Shown one piece after another: positions 45,620 through 54,604 of a stretch of DNA of 64,000 nt. The position numbers and the translations under genes are program-made. This DNA comes from Mariniphaga sp041684965. Lineage in GTDB: Bacteria > Bacteroidota > Bacteroidia > Bacteroidales > Prolixibacteraceae. The stretch lies in contig JAWLGR010000003.1 of NCBI GenBank assembly GCA_041684965.1, positions 1 to 64,000 of the forward strand. Direction: 5' to 3'. The notes below the pieces were generated by a model, which saw only the letters and a list, made by a program, of their open reading frames with translations, was not told the DNA's origin and did no database searches. Position 1 is the stretch's first letter; each line of letters begins with the position of its first letter.

Positions 45620-46198
45620 ATGAATTTACGGGGAAAATTTAGCATTCTTCTCCTTTTAATTTTTTACAGCATGAATCCACAGATTAATATCAATCCGGAA
45701 ATAGTAGTCATGCCACTCGCTGAAAACGGATCTTTCCCAAACAATCCGAAATTACCGGCTTTGATTTATAAAGGTGTGTTTACTTTTACCGATTCAAATC
45801 CCGCCTCCATTGTGGAAAAAACGTTTTCTAAAAACAACTGGGGCAGTTCCTGGCGTAATGGTATATACAATTATCACCACTACCACTCAACTGCGCATGA
45901 GGCTTTGGCTGTTTATGCAGGTTGGGCAGATGTTCAGCTGGGGGGACCAGGTAATGAGCCTGTACGTATTATAAAAGGGGATTTGGTGGTTTTACCTGCC
46001 GGAACTGTTCATAAACGTATTGAATCCGGAGATGGATTTGCAGTTGTTGGTGCTTATCCGGATAAACAAAGCTGGGACATGAACTATGGTAATGATACTG
46101 AAACAGCAACAGCAAAACAAAACATTTCCAAGGTTCCGTTACCGAAAAATGATCCTGTATACGGACAGCAAGGTCAATTATTTACTTTCTGGAAGTGA
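45620..46198 (+). CDS. cupin protein (YjlB-like)
   Basis: A 192-residue protein whose cupin barrel has YHHYHSTAHEALAVYAGWAD and LPAGTVHKRIESGDGFAVVG (His and Glu metal ligands), and PDKQSWDMNYG near the end, like Bacillus YjlB. YjlB relatives are cytoplasmic and would start near ATG 45671 (MNPQININPEI); the longer start adds a hydrophobic signal-like segment (FSILLLLIFY). Both starts are open. The gene converges with the acyltransferase gene, 3 bases between stops. Function unknown. Confidence 0.85.
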   Translation: MNLRGKFSILLLLIFYSMNPQININPEIVVMPLAENGSFPNNPKLPALIYKGVFTFTDSNPASIVEKTFSKNNWGSSWRNGIYNYHHYHSTAHEALAVYAGWADVQLGGPGNEPVRIIKGDLVVLPAGTVHKRIESGDGFAVVGAYPDKQSWDMNYGNDTETATAKQNISKVPLPKNDPVYGQQGQLFTFWK

Positions 46199-46201
46199 TT
46201 C

Positions 46202-47986
46202 TCATTCCCTGCTTGTATAGAACCGCTCAAGAATTGAACCGTCGTTGGTCTCTTTTGACAGCGATTCAATGGTCTGCTTTGGAACATCATTCACATCGAG
46301 CACAATCAGCCCATCGAGGCAATTGTTGAATTTGGGATCCACATTAAAGGAAATAATTTTTGCATTCAGTTTAATGTATTTTTTTAGAAGGACCGGAAGT
46401 CCGGAATTCAGTTCATCGAGGTCACCAATTGCTTTGTCCAGCCGGTTTATATCACGCTCCATATTCTCCATAAGAATACTGATATCCAGGTCCTTACTTC
46501 TAAACCTGTAACTGTTTCTTGGTTTTACCAATTGTGCCATTTTCCAGTTTAGGTGGTTTTGCATTATAAACCGGATAATGAGATCTTTTGAGATTTTTGA
46601 ATAATTATTGCTGATGCTGACCGGTCCGATAAGATACCGGTATTCCGGGTTTTTCAAAAGAAAATACAGGATTCCTTTCCAAAGAAGAAACAGAGGCATC
46701 GGCTTGCGCTGGTATTCTCTTACAACGAACGAACGCCCTAGTTCCAGGCTTTCTTTCAGCACAGATTCAAAATCGTCGTGGATACGAAATAATGAATGAA
46801 GATAAAAGCCCCGTTTACCATACTGTTCCAGAATGTCTTTCCCCTTACCAATCCGGTAAGCCCCAACTATGCACTTCTCTCCTTCATCCCAAATAAACAT
46901 CTGATGATAGTACAGGTCAAATTCATCAATATCGATGCTGCGGTGGGTACCTTCACCCACTTCCCGGAAGGTAATTTCCCTCAACCGGCCTATTTCGGCA
47001 AGAATATTTGGAATCAACGTTGAAGGGGCACAAAAAACGGTGTAATTTTTTAAACTTAAAAGATTAAAATCATCTTTAATAGTTTGAATCTCATGCAGTA
47101 TTTTTTCCTTCTCCAGAGGTTGAATGATTTCTTCCGGTTTTGGTTGCGGCTTTAAGTTGTAGCTAAAAAAACGCTTCACTTCAATGGGCGATTTCATGAT
47201 GTATATTCTGGCTCTTAGAAACCTGCCGAACTGATATATATCAAGGAATTTTTCCTGCTCTTCCACCTTGATAACTGATCCGATCCGGAATTTAATTATT
47301 CTATGTTTTTTGCCTAACAATCCTGAATGAAGTTGTCCCTGCCGAAGTGAAGGATGAATTTTTGCCAGCAAATGAAACAACCGATTATTAGTACCCTGAA
47401 AATATACAGGCAAAACAGGCACTTTTGATTTTTTTATAAATTTCACAACATTTAACTGCCATTGCTGGTCGGTAATTGTTTCATAAGTTCCATAGGTATT
47501 AAAGGCACCTGCAGGAAACAAACAGAGTACCCCACCTTTCCGGAGAAAACCGGCTATTTTATTAACTTCTTCTTCAGACACCACTGCACTATCAGTAGAA
47601 TCGTCACTTATAAAATATTCTGATAGCGGTTCAACTTTCTGTAGAAGGAAATTTCCTAAAACTTTTATATCGGGCCTAACCAATGAAATGTATTTAATCA
47701 GCAGCAGACTGTCAAACCCCCCGTATGGATGATTGGCAACAACAATTAGTGGTCCTGAAGATGGAATCTTTTTTAACTCATTCGCATCAAATTCAATTTT
47801 AAAATCCAGTATCCGAATGATTTCATCAATAAATTCAACTCCATTTTTGGCTGAAATCTGCCCATAGTATTTATTGAGACTGTTGAACCGAAGGATATAC
47901 ATCAAGAATTTGGCAAAATATTCACCCCCCGGAAGGGATAAAAACAGCGGTGCCTTAAAAATATCCTTCAGCTTAACTGGTTTCAT
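46202..47986 (-). CDS. OlsF-like bifunctional acyltransferase for ornithine/glycine-type aminolipids
   Basis: A 594-residue fusion. The N-terminal half is a PlsC/LPLAT acyltransferase: VVANHPYGGFDSLLL near 82-97 (NHPxGGxD variant of HxxxxD) and LFPAGAFNT near 155. The C-terminal half is a GNAT-type N-acyltransferase (LREITFREVGEGTHRSIDID, RIGKGKDILEQYG, ELGRSFVVREYQ). The same domain order is known in OlsF, where the C-terminal part N-acylates the amino acid and the N-terminal part adds the second chain. The head group here (ornithine, glycine or other) cannot be told from sequence. Single gene. Confidence 0.85.
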   Translation of the reverse strand: MKPVKLKDIFKAPLFLSLPGGEYFAKFLMYILRFNSLNKYYGQISAKNGVEFIDEIIRILDFKIEFDANELKKIPSSGPLIVVANHPYGGFDSLLLIKYISLVRPDIKVLGNFLLQKVEPLSEYFISDDSTDSAVVSEEEVNKIAGFLRKGGVLCLFPAGAFNTYGTYETITDQQWQLNVVKFIKKSKVPVLPVYFQGTNNRLFHLLAKIHPSLRQGQLHSGLLGKKHRIIKFRIGSVIKVEEQEKFLDIYQFGRFLRARIYIMKSPIEVKRFFSYNLKPQPKPEEIIQPLEKEKILHEIQTIKDDFNLLSLKNYTVFCAPSTLIPNILAEIGRLREITFREVGEGTHRSIDIDEFDLYYHQMFIWDEGEKCIVGAYRIGKGKDILEQYGKRGFYLHSLFRIHDDFESVLKESLELGRSFVVREYQRKPMPLFLLWKGILYFLLKNPEYRYLIGPVSISNNYSKISKDLIIRFIMQNHLNWKMAQLVKPRNSYRFRSKDLDISILMENMERDINRLDKAIGDLDELNSGLPVLLKKYIKLNAKIISFNVDPKFNNCLDGLIVLDVNDVPKQTIESLSKETNDGSILERFYTSRE

Positions 47987-48076
47987 TAATAACGTTATAG
48001 GATTTTATTAATAGCCTTGATAAAAATAACAGAATTTTTATCAATTACCGAAATTAATTGTTATTCTTGGGAAGGC

Positions 48077-49918
48077 ATGGAAAGAAACAGGTTTAGATCA
48101 GATAATAACAAGTGGCTGCCGACCTCACGTAAAGAAATGAGAGAGCTGGGTTGGCAACAGGCTGATGTAATCTTATTTACAGGTGATGCATACGTTGACC
48201 ATCCATCGTTTGGTGCGGCTGTTATTGGCCGCGTTTTAGAGGCCGAAGGCCTTAAAGTGGCCATTGTACCCCAACCCAACTGGCAGGATGATCTGCGGGA
48301 TTTTACCAAGCTGGGGGCTCCCCGTTTATTTTTTGCCATTACTGCAGGAAATATGGACTCGATGGTAAACCATTACACAGCTTCCAGGCGTAAACGTTCA
48401 GACGATGCATATACACCAGCAGGAAAATCAGGGCACAGACCTGATTATGCCACTATTGTCTATTCGAAGATTATAAAAAAGCTGTTTCCTGGTGTTCCTC
48501 TTGTAATAGGTGGTATAGAAGCTTCTCTGCGAAGGCTTACCCATTACGATTACTGGTCGGACAGGTTGAAGCCCTCCATTCTGGTTGAATCGGGTGCCGA
48601 CCTGCTGTTTTACGGAATGGGTGAAAAATCAATAGTCGAATTTGTTCGGCTGATACAACGGGGAATCCCTGTTAAAAGTCTGACTACCATTCCTCAGACT
48701 GCCTTTCTTACAGAAAAAGGAACCAGTCATCCTACTAAAAAAGAATGGGATGAATTTGAACTGGCATCTCATGAAGTATGCCTTTCAGATAAGAAAAAGT
48801 TTGCGCGCAACTTTATGTACATCGAAGAAGAATCCAATAAAAAAGAGGCTAAAAAGCTGGTGCAGCAAACCGGTAATAAACAGGTAGTAATAAATCCTCA
48901 ATGGCCGGTATTTCAGGAAGCAGAGCTGGACAGGATTTACGACCTTCCCTATACACGCCTGCCCCATCCGCGTTACACCGGCAAAGGAGTCATTCCCGCA
49001 TACGAGATGATCCGGCATTCAATTAACATCCATCGGGGATGTTTTGGAGGTTGCACCTTTTGCACAATTTCGGCCCACCAGGGAAAGTTTATTGCCAGTC
49101 GTTCAGAAGCATCTATTCTGAAAGAGGTAGAAAAAGTTACCCAAATGCCCGATTTTAAAGGTTATATTTCCGATCTTGGAGGACCTTCAGCCAACATGTA
49201 TAAAATGAAGGGAATCCATGAGGAGATATGTATGAAGTGCAAGCGGCCGTCATGTATATTTCCGGTCGTTTGCAAAAATTTGAATACCAGTCATGAACCC
49301 ATGCTCCAATTGTATAAAAAAGTAAGGAAAAACCCAAAAGTGAAAAAAGCATTTATCGGAAGTGGCATTCGTTACGATATAATTCTGGGAAAAACAGGTT
49401 CCAGTGAAACCGATCATATAAACAGGCAGTATTTACGGGAGGTAATAAAGCATCATGTTTCAGGCAGATTGAAGGTTGCACCGGAGCATACATCGGACCA
49501 GGTACTAAAATTGATGCGAAAGCCATCGTTCACCCTTTTCAGACAACTTGCCCGGGAATTTAAAAAGATTAATAAAGAGGAAAATCTTGAACAACATTTG
49601 ATACCTTATTTTATCTCAAGTCATCCGGGCAGCACTCAGGAAGATATGGCCAACCTGGCTGTTCAAACAAAAAACCTGGACTTCCGGCTGGAACAGGTCC
49701 AGGATTTTACCCCTACACCGATGACCTTGGCAACAGTTATATATTACTCGGGATACCACCCTTATACGTTGGAAAAAGTATATACTGCACATGGGCAGAA
49801 AGCAAAACAGGAACAACGAAAATTTTTCTTTTGGTATAAAAGGGAATACAGAAGATCAATTATTGAAGAATTAAAAGCAAAAAAAAGACAGGATCTCATT
49901 GATCAATTGTTTAAATAA
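48077..49918 (+). CDS. YgiQ family radical SAM protein
   Basis: About 613 residues from the preferred ATG at 48077, which begins shortly before the family opening WLPTSRKEMRELGWQQADVI; an ATG at 48017 would add 20 poorly conserved residues. Conserved FTGDAYVDHPSFG, IVIGGIEASLRRLTHYDYW, and the radical SAM cluster motif NIHRGCFGGCTFCTISAHQG. UPF0313/YgiQ proteins have unknown substrates. TAGCCTTG at 48012-48019 is one base from a -7 element and favours the 48077 start. Confidence 0.93.
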   Translation: MERNRFRSDNNKWLPTSRKEMRELGWQQADVILFTGDAYVDHPSFGAAVIGRVLEAEGLKVAIVPQPNWQDDLRDFTKLGAPRLFFAITAGNMDSMVNHYTASRRKRSDDAYTPAGKSGHRPDYATIVYSKIIKKLFPGVPLVIGGIEASLRRLTHYDYWSDRLKPSILVESGADLLFYGMGEKSIVEFVRLIQRGIPVKSLTTIPQTAFLTEKGTSHPTKKEWDEFELASHEVCLSDKKKFARNFMYIEEESNKKEAKKLVQQTGNKQVVINPQWPVFQEAELDRIYDLPYTRLPHPRYTGKGVIPAYEMIRHSINIHRGCFGGCTFCTISAHQGKFIASRSEASILKEVEKVTQMPDFKGYISDLGGPSANMYKMKGIHEEICMKCKRPSCIFPVVCKNLNTSHEPMLQLYKKVRKNPKVKKAFIGSGIRYDIILGKTGSSETDHINRQYLREVIKHHVSGRLKVAPEHTSDQVLKLMRKPSFTLFRQLAREFKKINKEENLEQHLIPYFISSHPGSTQEDMANLAVQTKNLDFRLEQVQDFTPTPMTLATVIYYSGYHPYTLEKVYTAHGQKAKQEQRKFFFWYKREYRRSIIEELKAKKRQDLIDQLFK

Positions 49919-49931
49919 TTAAAAAAGCATT

Positions 49932-50690
49932 ATGAAGTTTACCAGGTTTATCAGCATTGCATTGGCGGCTTTCATATTAAATTCCTGTGCAGAGCTGATG
50001 CAGATTGCGCAGGAAGCCGGAGGAGAAAGGAAATTAACCCGGGATGAAATTGTTGCCGGTTTAAAGGAAGCACTGATTGTCGGGACCAATAAGTCGGTAA
50101 AAACACTGGGCATTACTGACGGTTACTACAGAGACGAAGCAGTAAAAATTTTGCTTCCCCCGGATGCAGATGTAATTATGGAAAATATTGGAAAAATTCC
50201 TGGCGGGCAAGGTTTGCTCGATGATGTATTGCTTCGCATTAACCGGGCGGCCGAAGATGCCGTTTCGGAAGTGGCACCAATTTTTGTTAATAGCATAAAA
50301 AGCATGACTATAAACGATGCATTAGGCATACTTAAAGGTGAGAACAATGCTGCAACCCAATACCTTCACCGCACGACGTACGATGAGTTGTTTAAACTTT
50401 ACCGGCCAAAGATTCAGACATCGCTCGACAAAAAACTTGTGGGTAATATTTCTACCCGTCAAAGCTGGGATACATTGGTGATGAAATGGAATGAGGCAGC
50501 AAGATCAATGATAGGACAGGTAGCAGGTCTGAAACCAGTTGAATTAAAACTTGAAGAATACCTTACTGAAAAAGCGCTTGATGGCTTATTCCTGAAAATA
50601 GAAAATGAGGAACAGCAGATTAGAAAAGATCCTGCGGCACGTGTGACAGATCTCCTAAAGCGGGTTTTCGGTTCGGCAGAAGCCGGTTAA
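49932..50690 (+). CDS. DUF4197 family lipoprotein
   Basis: A 252-residue lipoprotein (ALAAFILNSCAELMQIAQEA) following the DUF4197 pattern: GLKEALIVGTNKSVKTLG, ILLPPDADVIMENI, NRAAEDAVSEVAPIFVNSIK and TTYDELFKLYRP, ending in LFLKIENEEQQIRKDPAARV. The family is periplasmic and of unknown function. It starts 13 bases after the YgiQ stop and may be co-transcribed. Confidence 0.9.
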   Translation: MKFTRFISIALAAFILNSCAELMQIAQEAGGERKLTRDEIVAGLKEALIVGTNKSVKTLGITDGYYRDEAVKILLPPDADVIMENIGKIPGGQGLLDDVLLRINRAAEDAVSEVAPIFVNSIKSMTINDALGILKGENNAATQYLHRTTYDELFKLYRPKIQTSLDKKLVGNISTRQSWDTLVMKWNEAARSMIGQVAGLKPVELKLEEYLTEKALDGLFLKIENEEQQIRKDPAARVTDLLKRVFGSAEAG

Positions 50691-50835
50691 CCTGTTTTTT
50701 TTTAATTCTCCTGATTTTTTTTATTGATTGGTAATTTCACTTTCAATTTAAATTACTACATTGTTTTGCAGGAAACTCTTCAGCTCTGCTGACAGAATTT
50801 ATGCTGTATCTGTTTAGTAACCAAAATTAACTATA

Positions 50836-51252
50836 ATGAGACTTGAATTTCAACGTATAGAAGAAGCCAATGATTTGGTAAATCAACTAATTGAACACCA
50901 TCCGCATGCAATTTTTTTAACCGACCACGATTTTAAAATTAAATATTTCAATAAAGCATTTCAACAACTGACAAAAAGCGAGAAAGGTGACATTCTGGAT
51001 CATGAATTCTGTGAAATTATGGGTTGTACTGAACGCAGTAAAATAGATTCCCAGGACAGCAATTTCTGCAATGTGTGTCAGATGAGGGAATTGCTTTCAG
51101 GCTCACATCTTTCTGAACTAACATTGATTCGGGATTTTAATATTCATAATAAAACAGTGACCAAACATTTGCATATTGAAGCACATCGGCTGGTTATGCG
51201 TGGGCATAAATACCGGCTTGTAGTTATTGAAGACCGAACCCAAAAACACTAA
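50836..51252 (+). CDS. stand-alone PAS domain protein with a four-cysteine insertion
   Basis: A 138-residue protein that is one PAS fold: NQLIEHHPHAIFLTDHDFKI, FNKAFQQL, and a C-terminal strand pair YRLVVIEDRT. Between the helical part and the last strands sit four cysteines: EFCEIMGC and NFCNVC, a spacing seen in PAS sensors thought to bind an Fe-S cluster or metal or to form redox disulfides. No output domain is attached. It may act as a separate redox sensor for another protein; the molybdenum hydroxylase operon follows on the opposite strand. Confidence 0.75.
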   Translation: MRLEFQRIEEANDLVNQLIEHHPHAIFLTDHDFKIKYFNKAFQQLTKSEKGDILDHEFCEIMGCTERSKIDSQDSNFCNVCQMRELLSGSHLSELTLIRDFNIHNKTVTKHLHIEAHRLVMRGHKYRLVVIEDRTQKH

Positions 51253-51378
51253 AAACATGGGTGAAAACAGGTTGTATATCACTTAAAAAACAAAGAATAT
51301 TCTTTATTTCTAAAATGAATCTTTACACGGATCACTCTATGCATGAATTTTTAATCCTGTTCAAACACATGGTTTCTG

Positions 51379-53529
51379 TTATTCTGATTGCCGAAGAGCA
51401 GTCAGGATTCTTTCAGGAGTAACAGGCATCCTGAACACCCTTGCTCCACATGCCTCGAAAACTGCATTTGCGATAGCTCCCCCCACACAGATAATGGCAG
51501 GTTCGCCACCACCCTGGGGAGGCTGGTCCATAGCATCCACAAAAGCTGTTTCTATTACATCGGGTATGTGTGAAAATAAAGGAATACTATAGTTATTGAA
51601 ATTTGTTGTTTTTACTTCTCCCCAGTCGAATTCGATGTCCTCCGTTAATGAATATCCAAGTCCCATATTTACACAACCTTCGGCCTGAATTATCGAACCC
51701 TGCGGATTCACCACCTGCCCCATATCCTGGCCAACAACTGCACGCTTTACTTTCACTTCCCCATTTTGACTATTTACTTCCACTTCAACGATGATTGTAA
51801 CGTATGTACCTGCATCAAATCCAACAGCAATTCCCCGGCCTGTTCCCTTAGGAGGCTTCTGTTCCTTCCAGCCGAATTTATCTGCTGCTGCTTTCAACGA
51901 ATTAACGGCACGCTGATTATTCATATTTTTCAGCCGAAATTTAAGTGGATCCATAGCTATGCTGTGAGCCATTATATCAATTTGTGATTCTCTGGCAAAT
52001 GTATTTGTATTATTGCCTGGCGCACGCCATGCTCCGGTTCCAAATGGATGTACATCTTTACCATTCCAATTTATAGTTTGATGGTGCGGTACGTCATAAA
52101 ATAATTCAGTTCCCCGATCGCCTGCACAATAGATATTAAAATCCCAGAATTTAATCAACCCATCTTTTGAAATTCCCGAATTTACTTTTATTACAGCGGC
52201 AGGCCTAAAACGGTCATACATGAATTCCTCCTTCCGGGACCACATTAGCTGGACAGGAGTCCCCGGCACCATTTTTGCAATCCGTGCAGCCTCTACTGCC
52301 TGTTGATTGTAAATTTTCCCGCCAAAACCACCACCAAGATGGATTTGCCTGAGGTGTACATCTTCTTTAGGGATTCCCAGACGATCAGCAACTTCCTGTC
52401 GCGTACCAAAAGGAGTTTGTGATGAAACCCACATAGATATTTTGTCATTCTCGAATATAGCTGTAGCAGCATGGGTTTCAATGGATGCATGGGCTTTATA
52501 CCCATCGTGGTATTCATTTGCAAATATAAGCCCCGATTCATTTTTCCCGGTTTCAAGATCTCCACCCTGGTAACGGACTCTTTTATCCACAGCTGTTTTT
52601 AGTATATGCTCAAATATAGTTTCATTATCTGCTTTGGAAGGAAGCTTCTCCCAATCGGACTTAACCAAATATACAGCTCGTTCTGCGGTTTCAGGGTTTT
52701 CATGAAGAACAACTATAAAATCGTCTTCTCTTTTAATCAGCAAACCATCAATTTTTTCTGCTGCTGAAGTATCGGTTGAAATCAGCTTTGCGCCATGAGC
52801 AGGAGGCCTGACAATATGGGCATACAAGAGCCCTGGCAGGCGGATGTCGGCACTGTAAAGTGCTTTGCCGGTTACCTTTTCAATTGCATCACTCCGATGA
52901 AATGATTTTCCAATATAATTAAATTGGCCTGGTTTTTTCAACTGGGGTTTAACTGATACCGATTGAATGATTTTTTTACCATTCGTCAGTTCGGCATAAG
53001 AAATGCCTTTGCTTTTGTCCGACTTATAAAACACTTTACCATTTGATACTTCTAACTGGTCTGCAGGTGTATCCAGCTTCTCAGAAGCCAGTTTCCTTAA
53101 TACCTCTCTGGCTTCGGCAGCAGCTGCCCGTATTAATGGATCATGAAAGCGGGTAGTTAGAGAGCCCCATGTGCCATCATCGTGAGGGCAAAGATTGGTA
53201 TCTCCCATTATCATATCCACCTGGCTGATATCAACCTCCAGTTCGTCTGCCACTACCTGCGCAAGGGATGTATTTATTCCCTGCCCCATTTCGATCTTTC
53301 CTGAATAACATTCAACGCGGCCATCTTCTTTTATCCTGATAAATGCATTGAATTGCGGAAAATCATCTTCATCAATTCTGTTAAAACCTTTTGTGAATGC
53401 AAGCTCACTCAGGGAGAAAACAATAATAATTCCACCTCCCATATTTTTTAAAAAATCGCGACGGTTCACCTGCACGGGTGGTGTATTTACATCGTGGAAA
53501 TAAAAACTGTCTATTTTATTTGCTTTCAT
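51379..53529 (-). CDS. molybdopterin-binding subunit of an exported xanthine dehydrogenase-family aldehyde oxidoreductase
   Basis: A 716-residue large subunit. VNRRDFLKNMGGGIIIVFS near residues 17-35 is a twin-arginine signal, so the enzyme is exported folded. Mo-cofactor motifs include KIEMGQGINTSLAQVVADEL, LGGGFGGKIYNQQAVEAA, TGAWRAPGNNTNTFARE and VVGQDMGQVVNPQGS, and the last part has PPQGGGEPAIICVGGAIANA with the active-site Glu. This fits the two-subunit IorAB-like group that lacks an FAD subunit. It overlaps the 2Fe-2S subunit gene by 4 bases. Substrate (aldehyde or N-heterocycle) unknown. Confidence 0.92.
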   Translation of the reverse strand: MKANKIDSFYFHDVNTPPVQVNRRDFLKNMGGGIIIVFSLSELAFTKGFNRIDEDDFPQFNAFIRIKEDGRVECYSGKIEMGQGINTSLAQVVADELEVDISQVDMIMGDTNLCPHDDGTWGSLTTRFHDPLIRAAAAEAREVLRKLASEKLDTPADQLEVSNGKVFYKSDKSKGISYAELTNGKKIIQSVSVKPQLKKPGQFNYIGKSFHRSDAIEKVTGKALYSADIRLPGLLYAHIVRPPAHGAKLISTDTSAAEKIDGLLIKREDDFIVVLHENPETAERAVYLVKSDWEKLPSKADNETIFEHILKTAVDKRVRYQGGDLETGKNESGLIFANEYHDGYKAHASIETHAATAIFENDKISMWVSSQTPFGTRQEVADRLGIPKEDVHLRQIHLGGGFGGKIYNQQAVEAARIAKMVPGTPVQLMWSRKEEFMYDRFRPAAVIKVNSGISKDGLIKFWDFNIYCAGDRGTELFYDVPHHQTINWNGKDVHPFGTGAWRAPGNNTNTFARESQIDIMAHSIAMDPLKFRLKNMNNQRAVNSLKAAADKFGWKEQKPPKGTGRGIAVGFDAGTYVTIIVEVEVNSQNGEVKVKRAVVGQDMGQVVNPQGSIIQAEGCVNMGLGYSLTEDIEFDWGEVKTTNFNNYSIPLFSHIPDVIETAFVDAMDQPPQGGGEPAIICVGGAIANAVFEACGARVFRMPVTPERILTALRQSE

Positions 53530-54008
53530 GGCTGTGTAACTCCTTTCATTGATTTTGAGGCAGCAGCAATGGCATCAAGGATACGTGTATGAGCACCACA
53601 TCTGCATAAGTTATCTTCCATTCCGTCTATAATCTCTGCCCGTGAAGGATCTGGATTTCTTTTTAGCAATCCCACTGCATTCATGATCATTCCCGGTGTG
53701 CAGTATCCACACTGAAGTGCATCGTTGTCTGCAAAAGCCTGCTGAACCGGATGAAGCTTACCGTTATGTGCAAGTCCTTCAATAGTAGTAATCCTGGTAT
53801 CGACTACATCTTCCATCATTATGCCGCAGGAGCGAACAGGGTCATCATCCATTAAAACAGTGCATGAACCACAATAGCCCAGACCACATCCGTATTTTGT
53901 TCCGGTCAAATTGAAATGGGAACGTAAAACCCAAAGTAAAGTATGGTCGGGTTCAACCTCAACTTCTACTTTTTTCCCGTTTAACTCAAACTGAATTTTT
54001 ACTGCCAT
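53526..54008 (-). CDS. 2Fe-2S subunit of the molybdenum oxidoreductase
   Basis: A 160-residue protein. The plant-type ferredoxin cluster is in KYGCGLGYCGSCTVLMDD with C near 77, and the second cluster in CGYCTPGMIM and LCRCGAHTRI. Full length for CoxS/IorA-type subunits. It has no signal peptide; it would be carried out with the Tat-dependent large subunit. It lies between the large-subunit gene (4-base overlap) and the nucleotidyltransferase gene (2-base gap). Confidence 0.95.
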   Translation of the reverse strand: MAVKIQFELNGKKVEVEVEPDHTLLWVLRSHFNLTGTKYGCGLGYCGSCTVLMDDDPVRSCGIMMEDVVDTRITTIEGLAHNGKLHPVQQAFADNDALQCGYCTPGMIMNAVGLLKRNPDPSRAEIIDGMEDNLCRCGAHTRILDAIAAASKSMKGVTQP

Positions 54009-54010
54009 GT

Positions 54011-54604
54011 TTATTTATTTTTATTAATTTCATGATAATAATCGGAGGGTGTATCTATGTCCCTGATAATTTCAGGTGCATTGCATGCTGTTTCACATAT
54101 ATCAGAACTGAATTTTTCCATAAGATTTCGCAATCCTTGTTCCTGGTCGAGATGCTCAATCTGGCTTTTGTATTTCGTTTCAATCAAAACAGGGTGACCC
54201 CGCTTCCCTTCGAATGTTGGTATTACAATTCCTTTTTGTGTCAGATTCCATTTTTGAATCAGTTGCAGCGGAACCGACGCCGGAATGTGAGGTTGATCGC
54301 CAAGAAATATTATTGCAGCATCGGCATCTTCGGGAAGCGTTCTAAATCCACAGATTACTGATGAAAGCATTCCCTCATCATAGTTCTGATTTATACAGAA
54401 AATTGGTTCCTCTTTACTGATTTGTTTTTTAATTTCATTGCCATGAGAACCCAAAACTACCACAACCTTTTTTCCAACCGTGTGAACAGCATTTTTTACG
54501 ACTTTCTCAATTATTGTTTCTCCATTAAAAGGGAGAAGCAACTTTTGCTTCTGCATCCGGGTAGATTTTCCGGCAGCTAATATGATTGCCCAAACATTAT
54601 TCAT
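54011..54604 (-). CDS. MocA-like molybdenum cofactor nucleotidyltransferase
   Basis: A 197-residue NTP transferase: IILAAGKSTRMQKQKLLLPF near the N-terminus, ILGDQPHIP near 95 and KRGHPVLIETKY near 135. MocA-type enzymes attach CMP or GMP to the molybdenum cofactor for xanthine dehydrogenase-family enzymes. Its 4-base overlap with the XdhC gene and its position before the structural genes support this. Confidence 0.9.
   Translation of the reverse strand: MNNVWAIILAAGKSTRMQKQKLLLPFNGETIIEKVVKNAVHTVGKKVVVVLGSHGNEIKKQISKEEPIFCINQNYDEGMLSSVICGFRTLPEDADAAIIFLGDQPHIPASVPLQLIQKWNLTQKGIVIPTFEGKRGHPVLIETKYKSQIEHLDQEQGLRNLMEKFSSDICETACNAPEIIRDIDTPSDYYHEINKNK

Noticed and set aside
51292..51305. Palindrome AAAGAATATTCTTT as a terminator
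   Set aside because: It has no loop and no following T-run.
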